In this document: piece after piece, positions 58,604 through 64,000 of the stretch | How positions within the stretch are numbered: the stretch's first letter is position 1 | Layout of the letters: each line of letters begins with the position of its first letter | Assembly (NCBI RefSeq): GCF_018449635.1 | Contig: NZ_JAAVUV010000007.1 | Span: 353,789-417,788 of the forward strand | DNA length: 64,000 bases | Direction: 5' to 3' | Source: Caballeronia sp. dw_276 | GTDB lineage: Bacteria > Pseudomonadota > Gammaproteobacteria > Burkholderiales > Burkholderiaceae | Notes under the pieces: generated by a model | The model's input: only the letters and a program-made list of their open reading frames with translations | Database searches by the model: none | What the model was told of the DNA's origin: nothing | Program-made: the position numbers and the translations under genes

Positions 58604-59215
58604 ATGATCCACGAAACCATCGTCACGACCGCGGCGAGCGACGGCCGGCCTCACATTGCGCCCATGGGCGTACGATTCGAGGACGGGCTGGCAATCCTTG
58701 CACCGTTTCGTCCGTCGGCGACACTCGACAACATCATCGCAACGCGTGCGGCTGTCATTAATTTCACGGCCGATGTGTGCGTTTTCGCGGGCTGCGTGAC
58801 AGGTTCCAAGAAGGAATGGCCAACGCTTTCCGCCACCGTCGTCAATAGCGTGCGTCTTGCGGATTCCCTTGCGCATACCGAACTCGAACTTCATTCACTT
58901 CAAGACGATCCGCAGCGGCCGGTACTGCGTCTGAAGAGCGTGTATCGAGAAACGCATGGACCGTTTGAAGGTTTCAATCGTGCGCAGAGTGCGGTGGTCG
59001 AAGGTGCGATTCTTGTCAGCCGGCTTTTCATGCTGCCCGCAGACAAAGTCGACAACGAGATGGCATACCTTCAGATTGCCATCGATAAAACCGCCGGCGA
59101 ACGCGAACTTTTGGCATGGGGCTGGATCACGGCGGCAGTCGCGCGTCATCGTTCAAACAGTAAGCAATCCGATGTAACGCGCGAACCGAACACTGCCGCG
59201 TCCGAGCGGCGCTGA
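58604..59215 (+). CDS. DUF447 family protein of the H4MPT/methanofuran set
   Basis: 203 residues with a flavin-reductase-like split-barrel N-terminus (MIHETIVTTAASDGRPHIAPMGVRF), VVNSVRLADSLAHTELELHSL and VEGAILVSRLFMLPADKVDNEMAYLQIAIDKTAGERE. DUF447 proteins are shared by methanogens and H4MPT-using methylotrophs and are presumed to serve C1 cofactor metabolism; no reaction is assigned. It lies 135 bp after pqqA and 17 bp before mfnB, so the three probably form one transcript. Confidence 0.85.
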   Translation: MIHETIVTTAASDGRPHIAPMGVRFEDGLAILAPFRPSATLDNIIATRAAVINFTADVCVFAGCVTGSKKEWPTLSATVVNSVRLADSLAHTELELHSLQDDPQRPVLRLKSVYRETHGPFEGFNRAQSAVVEGAILVSRLFMLPADKVDNEMAYLQIAIDKTAGERELLAWGWITAAVARHRSNSKQSDVTREPNTAASERR

Positions 59216-59232
59216 ACATTCAGGAGCCTGAC

Positions 59233-59922
59233 ATGACCGCATTGCTCGCGAGCGTCCGCTCGTCTGAAGAAGCGTTGGACGCTGCACAGGCCGGAGCCGA
59301 CCTGATCGACTTGAAAGAGCCGGATGCCGGTGCGTTGGGGGGCGTATCCCTCGACGACATCACGCGGATCGTGGACCTGCTGCGCGCACGATTTCCTGTC
59401 AAGCCGATCAGCGCAACCATAGGCGACATGCCCACGGACGCGCTCGACGAGATCACCCGGCGGGTTATCGATGTAAGCAATTCGGGCGTGGACTACGTGA
59501 AGGTCGGCGTGACGCCTGGACCCGCAGCGCGCCGTTGCCTCACTACGCTGGCGAGCTTGCCTGCGGCTGTAGTACCCGTGCTGCTTTGTGATGGCGGTAT
59601 CGATACGGAACTCGTTCGGTTCGCCGTCGAGCTGGGCTTTGCAGGAATCGTCTTCGATACCGCTACTAAAAACGGCCAGACCATTTTTGATTGCGTGGAG
59701 TTGGGCACGCTCAAGGCATGCTTGCGTGCTGCAAGCGCACGCGGCGGGATGACCGGCCTCGCCGGTTCAATGAACTGGACGCATCTGGCCTTGATACACG
59801 AACTCGCGCCGGACATCGCGGGTTTTCGCACCGCGTTATGCGACAACGGCCGCGTGTCCCGGCTCGATCCTTCGCGTGTTGCGCAGTGGGCGGAAGCGCT
59901 TCATCATCACGCCGTTGCCTGA
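59233..59922 (+). CDS. mfnB: (5-Formylfuran-3-yl)methyl phosphate synthase MfnB
   Basis: 229 residues (DUF556 family). It starts MTALLASVRSSEEALDAA, 6 nt after GGAG, and has the LIDLKEPDAGALGG motif with Lys28, plus further conserved Lys90 (DYVKVGVTPG) and Lys146 (FDTATKNGQ). The archaeal enzyme condenses two glyceraldehyde 3-phosphate molecules to the furan precursor of methanofuran. In methylotrophs it serves methylofuran for the formyltransferase/hydrolase complex (Fhc). It converges on the mfnE-like gene with a 2-bp gap. Confidence 0.9.
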   Translation: MTALLASVRSSEEALDAAQAGADLIDLKEPDAGALGGVSLDDITRIVDLLRARFPVKPISATIGDMPTDALDEITRRVIDVSNSGVDYVKVGVTPGPAARRCLTTLASLPAAVVPVLLCDGGIDTELVRFAVELGFAGIVFDTATKNGQTIFDCVELGTLKACLRAASARGGMTGLAGSMNWTHLALIHELAPDIAGFRTALCDNGRVSRLDPSRVAQWAEALHHHAVA

Positions 59923-59924
59923 AT

Positions 59925-60515
59925 TCACGCGACAGGAATATGCAGCAACCTCTCGCGCATCAACGCCGCGTCGCCCTTGTTGAACATCTCGACAACGTAG
60001 TTCGCGTCCTTGACGTGTTTTGCGAAACTCGCATCGACCACGCCTTTGCCGGACAACGTCTCCATAGGTGTGCCGGCTTCGACCGCGCATGACTTCACTA
60101 CTACCAGGCGCTCCGCGTTGAGCGTGGTCGAAAGCCATGCCGCAAGACTATCCGATGTGGTGTTCCAGTTCGTCATGTCGTCGGGCTTGTCGCGCATCAG
60201 ATCGGTGGGGACCCACACCGCGACGCGGCCATCGCGCAACGCCCGGCGAATACGCATTTCGTTCGATGCCAGCACCAGTTCCGGCATCACCCCCTGCATC
60301 AGAATTGCATACTGCGCCATCGCAAGCAGACACATGTTGTGAGCTGCGAGGTCGCCGAATTGCCACTCGCTCTGATACTGGCGAACCGTGTCGGCGAAAT
60401 CCCCGCCGCCCGGTACGATCACAACCCGTCCGCCGCCCACTTCCCAAAGCTGGGTAAGCCATTCGCGCAGCGCCGGGTCGTGACTCAGGCTTCCCCCGAT
60501 TTTCACCACCCACAT
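59925..60515 (-). CDS. Amino-acid-kinase-fold protein, MfnE-like
   Basis: 196 residues starting MWVVKIGGSLSHDPALREWL, 6 nt after GGGGGA. Amino-acid-kinase features: VKIGGSL, VIVPGGGDFADTVRQYQ, DMTNWNTTSDSLAAWLSTTLNAERLVVVKS. MfnE phosphorylates the aminomethylfuran phosphate in methanofuran synthesis. Last gene of a minus-strand set with mfnF- and mfnD-like genes, opposite mfnB. The specific assignment rests on context; another small-molecule kinase is possible. Confidence 0.82.
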   Translation of the reverse strand: MWVVKIGGSLSHDPALREWLTQLWEVGGGRVVIVPGGGDFADTVRQYQSEWQFGDLAAHNMCLLAMAQYAILMQGVMPELVLASNEMRIRRALRDGRVAVWVPTDLMRDKPDDMTNWNTTSDSLAAWLSTTLNAERLVVVKSCAVEAGTPMETLSGKGVVDASFAKHVKDANYVVEMFNKGDAALMRERLLHIPVA

Positions 60516-60546
60516 GACATGTCCCCCGCTTTGAGTTGCACTTGAT

Positions 60547-61629
60547 TCAAGCGCCCGGATGCGCGACTGTGTTCTCGTGTTGCGTGAGCCGCGCTACTGC
60601 CACGCTCGGCGCGCACGTTGCAATCCATTCTCGGCGCTCCTTGTCGGCGCCGGGTGCATCGGCGAGATCGGAAAAGTCGATGAACGCCCTTCCCGCATCT
60701 TGCGCCATCGTTTCTATCAAAAAGCGTCCGCAACCGGCCCCGACCAGCGGCGCCCGCTGCAACGACGGATGTGCAGCGATCACACCATCGAGGTTCGCCG
60801 TCAAGATCTGCATCTGTTTTTCACGCCAACCGAAAGCAAAATCACGCCATGCATCTTCATCAGCGTCGCGGGCATCGCGTCCTATGGTTCGTGCGATTCG
60901 CGCACGGCTTGCAGCTTGCGTCTTCGGTCCGTTGTCAGCGCTTGCATGCTGATCGTGCGCCGGCCAGAGTTCGCCCGTCAACCGGTAAACATCGGCTGTG
61001 GTGGCAAACCACTCATTCATGACGTTGGCCTCTTCGCCGCGAAATCCGATGCGATGCGCGACGCCGCACAAAGGCGTGCGAACGACGCCTTGATAAACAA
61101 GCTCGCCGCTGACGAGCCGGGTTGCATCGTTGCAACCACGTGCTGCAGCGCGTCCCGCGACAATGGGCACGATATCGGTCGTGGTACTACCTATGTCGAT
61201 GAGCACGGCATCTTTCAAGCGGTGCGCAACCCATTGCGCGGTCGCAAGCCAGTTCGCCGATGCAACCTCGCGCCATTGCGCAACGCAAGCCTTCGCTTCC
61301 AGCCAGCCAGCCGGGCCCGCGAAAAACCGTGTGTCTGGTCCTAGCCGCTGCGCCAATGTATCGACGAGAACCCGCACACCTTCCGCACGATCCGCGAAGA
61401 GATCGACCATCTCGCCCGTCATGGTCACCGCGTGTCGCGCACGCGGATCACGAGCGCGTGGCCATCGCTCGAATACCGAATCGATGACCCGTTCCAGGTG
61501 ACCAAGTCCCTGCCATAACGGACACGGCCATTGCGCGATGTCGCTCAGTTCGCCCGACTTACTGAGCATCGAGACCTTGACGTGCGCACCGCCCACGTCC
61601 CAGCCGAAAATTGCGCATTCGACGTTCAT
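60547..61629 (-). CDS. Hydantoinase/oxoprolinase-family C1 protein, MfnF-like
   Basis: 360 residues starting MNVECAIFGWDVGGAHVKVSML, typical of the H4MPT-linked C1 protein family related to MfnF. Actin/hexokinase-like phosphate loops are GWDVGGAHVK and VLIDIGSTTTDIVPI; the middle holds MTGEMVDLFADRAEGV and SGELVYQGVVRTPLC. MfnF joins the aminofuran diphosphate to gamma-glutamyltyramine in methanofuran formation. Its ATG overlaps the mfnD-like stop (ATGA). The family is certain, the exact reaction inferred. Confidence 0.85.
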   Translation of the reverse strand: MNVECAIFGWDVGGAHVKVSMLSKSGELSDIAQWPCPLWQGLGHLERVIDSVFERWPRARDPRARHAVTMTGEMVDLFADRAEGVRVLVDTLAQRLGPDTRFFAGPAGWLEAKACVAQWREVASANWLATAQWVAHRLKDAVLIDIGSTTTDIVPIVAGRAAARGCNDATRLVSGELVYQGVVRTPLCGVAHRIGFRGEEANVMNEWFATTADVYRLTGELWPAHDQHASADNGPKTQAASRARIARTIGRDARDADEDAWRDFAFGWREKQMQILTANLDGVIAAHPSLQRAPLVGAGCGRFLIETMAQDAGRAFIDFSDLADAPGADKERREWIATCAPSVAVARLTQHENTVAHPGA

Positions 61630-62642
61630 GCCCGCGCTCCTGCAGTAGACGTCACCCCGTGCGCCTTGAGCAGATCGCCTGCAAGATTGCGTCCGAGTTG
61701 CGCCGACAAACCCGCATAGGCTGCCGTCAGCCGCGGGTTCACTTCGATCACGATAGGCCCGCGCTGCGCATGCCAGACCACATCGATGCCGACAAACCCG
61801 CGCAACCCCGGTATCGCCGATACAACCCTGCGCGCAAGCGTTTCCAGCTCGACGCCTTGCGCGCTGCGCTTATCGATCTGGTTGATTTCGACACCGCTGA
61901 ACTCGACCACGCGCGCGGTTTTTCCGGTCGCGGCGGCATCGGGCAAACCGATCAGCTGGCGGTTGATACTGACGAGTTCGACACCGTGCGCGCTGCACAC
62001 GAGCGAAAGGCTTAGCGGCTCGCCATCGACCCATTGCTGCATCACAGGGTTGCGCCCGGCTGCCGCGCGGGCATCGTACTCGGCACATGCATCTTCGATA
62101 TGGTCGTAGACGAACGTATCGAGACCGCCGGCGCCGTCGTCTGGTTTGACGACCCAGCGCAGATCCGCGCCGGTCTCCGGGGCAAACCCATCCGGTTCGA
62201 GCGCGGCTGTCACTGCAATGCCGTGCGCTTCGAGGCACGCAGCGGTTGCGCTCTTGCTCGATGCCGTCCTGATCGCTTCCTTCGAACATCCCAGCCAGCG
62301 CGCCGCGCCCACAGAGTCGTGCAGATGCAGCAACAGGCCATCGCATTCCGGTGCGATGATCCACGCGTGGTCGTGCTGACGCGCCACGCGGGCGACAAAC
62401 CCCGTGATCGATTCGCCGGGCATTGCGATGCAATGGGAACGCGTTGGCTCGACGTTTTCAAAGCGCGAGCTCGCGAAGGTGACCTGCACGCCGTCGAGTT
62501 CGGCAAGATCGGCGACCAGGGCATCGCGCATGGCGCGTCCTTCGACGATCAGCGCGCCAAGATCGAGCAAGCTGGGTTCGCCGGCCAATGCCGGGTCGAT
62601 GCCGCCGCCGGTGAGATACTCGTACACGAATAACTTGATCAA
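61626..62642 (-). CDS. ATP-grasp ligase, MfnD-like (tyramine-glutamate ligase family)
   Basis: 338 residues if it starts at TTG 62642 (IKLFVYEYLTGGG), which has GGAAGGA 4-5 nt upstream; an ATG at 62654 lacks a ribosome-binding site but would add only four residues. ATP-grasp landmarks: LRWVVKPDDGAGGLDTFVY, PVMQQWVDGEPLSLSL, FVGIDVVWHAQRGPIVIEVNPRLTAAYAGL. MfnD ligates glutamate to tyramine for methanofuran. It heads the mfnD-F-E-like operon and is divergent from the HisA-like gene with overlapping 5' ends. Confidence 0.82.
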   Translation of the reverse strand: MIKLFVYEYLTGGGIDPALAGEPSLLDLGALIVEGRAMRDALVADLAELDGVQVTFASSRFENVEPTRSHCIAMPGESITGFVARVARQHDHAWIIAPECDGLLLHLHDSVGAARWLGCSKEAIRTASSKSATAACLEAHGIAVTAALEPDGFAPETGADLRWVVKPDDGAGGLDTFVYDHIEDACAEYDARAAAGRNPVMQQWVDGEPLSLSLVCSAHGVELVSINRQLIGLPDAAATGKTARVVEFSGVEINQIDKRSAQGVELETLARRVVSAIPGLRGFVGIDVVWHAQRGPIVIEVNPRLTAAYAGLSAQLGRNLAGDLLKAHGVTSTAGARA

Positions 62643-62652
62643 GGTTCCTTCC

Positions 62653-63366
62653 ATGCAAGTGATACCCGTACTCGATCTGCTCGATGGCCACGCCGTTCGC
62701 GCCGTGCGCGGCGAGCGGGAACGCTACCGGCCCATCGAGTCCTCGCTATGCGCGACCAGCGAACCGCTGGGCGTCGCGCGGGCGTTGCTGGCCGCGACCG
62801 GCGCGCGCACGCTCTACATTGCTGACCTTGGCGCGATCCTCAAGCGGAACGATCACGCCGCCCACATTACTGCGCTGTTGGATGCGCTCGACATCGAAAT
62901 CTGGCTCGACGCGGGTTATACCGATTTCGCCTCCATGCGTACGTTGTTCGATCGAATCGATACCGCTCGCTCCAAACTCGTTCCTATCTTCGGCACTGAG
63001 ACGCTCGTCAACGCCGATGCACTACGTGAAGCTCAATCTGCCGGCTTCGAGCCGGTGTTATCGCTCGATCATCGGGCTGGGCGTCTTATGGCTGACCCGG
63101 CTGCCGCATGTTCTGACATATCGTGGTGGCCATCGCGCGTGATCGTGATGACGCTTGATCAGGTGGGCGCCTACCAGGGTCCGGACCTCGCCACGATCGA
63201 CGCCGTTCGCGCGCAGGCGGGAGACTGCGAATTGATCGGCGCGGGTGGCATCCGTGATGATGCGGATCTTTCCGCGGCCGCGCGAAGTGGCGCTTCGGCA
63301 TGGCTGGTTGCATCGGCGATTCATGATCGGAGGGTTAGTTTGCAGCGGTGGATCGAGCCTGAGTGA
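62653..63366 (+). CDS. HisA/HisF-related TIM-barrel protein of the C1 island
   Basis: 237 residues. The HisA-like start MQVIPVLDLLDGHAVRAVRGERERYRPI, TLYIADLGAILKRNDH, the IWLDAGYTD strand and LIGAGGIRDDADLSAAARSGASAWLVASAIHD phosphate site show the fold. A separate hisA/hisF-related family occurs in methanogens and H4MPT-using methylotrophs next to methanofuran and methanopterin genes; its reaction is unknown. AAGG lies 8 nt before the ATG. It is unlikely to be histidine biosynthesis, as no other his gene is near. Confidence 0.85.
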   Translation: MQVIPVLDLLDGHAVRAVRGERERYRPIESSLCATSEPLGVARALLAATGARTLYIADLGAILKRNDHAAHITALLDALDIEIWLDAGYTDFASMRTLFDRIDTARSKLVPIFGTETLVNADALREAQSAGFEPVLSLDHRAGRLMADPAAACSDISWWPSRVIVMTLDQVGAYQGPDLATIDAVRAQAGDCELIGAGGIRDDADLSAAARSGASAWLVASAIHDRRVSLQRWIEPE

Positions 63367-63432
63367 TTACACAATATCCATGCCAAGGGGGGGCGCTGGC
63401 GCTTGGGCGGTTGTTTGTAGTGGTTGGATTCG

Positions 63433-64000
63433 ATGCTGGGTTGCTGCTTTTTAGGTCTTCGCGGGTTTGGTGTTGGCTGATTTTTTTAGCACTATTAGCC
63501 ACTGTGCGTGGCGGCACTTCATTTCTTTGTCCAACGGCGACAAAGAAACGAAGCAAAGAAAACGCCTCTCAACCGCTAATTCTTAATTGTCCACAGCGTG
63601 CAGTGACAACTGTTTGGTACCCCAAAAGCACGCTCAGCGCATAACAACGAACAGTTGAAACCCTCCCCCTCCGTCAACGGCAACCCACACGCTTCGCCAC
63701 CAGTGTGGGAATCCGTTAACCAGGCCTCCCCGCTGCGCGCGCTGGCGCCCAAAACGAAGGGTCGGCCGTGCCGGTGACGAGGCTTTGAATTCAAGTTGCT
63801 TTGGATCTATTGGGCTATTCCGTTGTTATGCGTAGGCCAGGTTTCCGTTTTAACGGATTCCCACACTGGTGGCGAAGCGTGTGGGTATCTGTGTTCGGAG
63901 GGGGAGGGCTTCAACTGTCCGGGGCTATTCGCCGAGCGTGCTTTTGGGGTACCAAATAGTTGTAACTGCACGATCGGGACACTTATGTGCCCTTGTTTGG
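63433..64000. repeat. Long inverted-repeat element, copy 3 (cut by the window end)
   Basis: The same element as at 9.1 and 49.2 kb, in the orientation of copy 2. It starts GATGCTGGGTTGCTGCTTTTT, then the arm blocks CAACGGCGACAAAGAAACG, TTTGGTACCCCAAAAG and CACACGCTTCGCCACCAG, the core from about 63720, and most of the right arm to the window end. With copy 2 it brackets the cbb and cofactor block as direct repeats about 14.2 kb apart. Confidence 0.88.

Noticed and set aside
62653..63366. Assignment of the HisA-like gene to histidine biosynthesis
   Set aside because: No other his gene is near, and a distinct HisA/HisF-related family is known beside methanogenesis-type cofactor genes, so the C1 context is the better explanation.

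Overview
The window reads as about 64 kb of GC-rich chromosome or megaplasmid from a Burkholderiaceae-type betaproteobacterium. Paraburkholderia or Caballeronia is my best guess. The indications are a DUF4148 protein, a Burkholderia-style chemoreceptor, an ESPR-type autotransporter, a red-type RuBisCO operon and an archaeal-like C1 module. No rRNA, tRNA, CRISPR array, transposase or phage gene was found.

Layout. Positions 1-9000 hold ordinary accessory and housekeeping genes: a two-component system cut by the left edge, a DUF4148 protein, a chemoreceptor, an exported alpha/beta hydrolase, a GNAT enzyme, rdgC and a DUF3857/transglutaminase protein. From 9817 to 22035 there is one 12.2-kb gene for a 4072-residue autotransporter whose passenger contains 27 tandem units of about 99 residues. 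From 22786 to 29996 there is a branched-chain-amino-acid-type ABC importer operon with an M81 peptidase, read away from a divergent GntR regulator; a perfect 22-bp palindrome lies between them. From 30009 onward the window is mostly a C1-metabolism island.

The C1 island (about 30.9-63.4 kb) joins four modules. (1) Lanthanide-type methanol oxidation: xoxF, xoxG, xoxJ, an unknown exported protein and a CbbR-like LysR gene, all on the minus strand. (2) Tetrahydromethanopterin (H4MPT)-linked formaldehyde oxidation and cofactor synthesis on the plus strand: a pterin carbinolamine dehydratase homologue, beta-RFAP synthase, mtdB, mch, two ATP-grasp proteins, a CitG-like protein, fae, then a sigma-54 activator, an AfpA/DmrB-like flavoprotein and a dihydropteroate-synthase-like protein. 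(3) A Calvin-cycle operon cbbLSXFPTA on the minus strand. (4) A PQQ/methanofuran-type cofactor block: a 24-codon pqqA, DUF447, mfnB, mfnE-, mfnF- and mfnD-like genes and a HisA-like protein. Together they suggest methanol to formaldehyde (XoxF), formaldehyde capture and oxidation (Fae, MtdB, Mch), and carbon fixation through RuBisCO. fhcABCD, pqqBCDE, formate dehydrogenase and mfnA are not in the window, so the pathway must be completed elsewhere.

The main regulatory observation is a set of -24/-12 (sigma-54) promoter matches: two good ones, upstream of pqqA and of the carbinolamine-dehydratase/H4MPT operon, and weaker ones upstream of xoxF and fae. An AcoR/Fis-type sigma-54 activator is encoded inside the same island. 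A second structural feature is a roughly 700-bp long-armed inverted-repeat element present three times (9.1, 49.2 and 63.4 kb), the last two bracketing the cbb and cofactor block. Start codons were chosen by Shine-Dalgarno match and family start. Functional calls rest on recognising motifs by eye, not on database searches.
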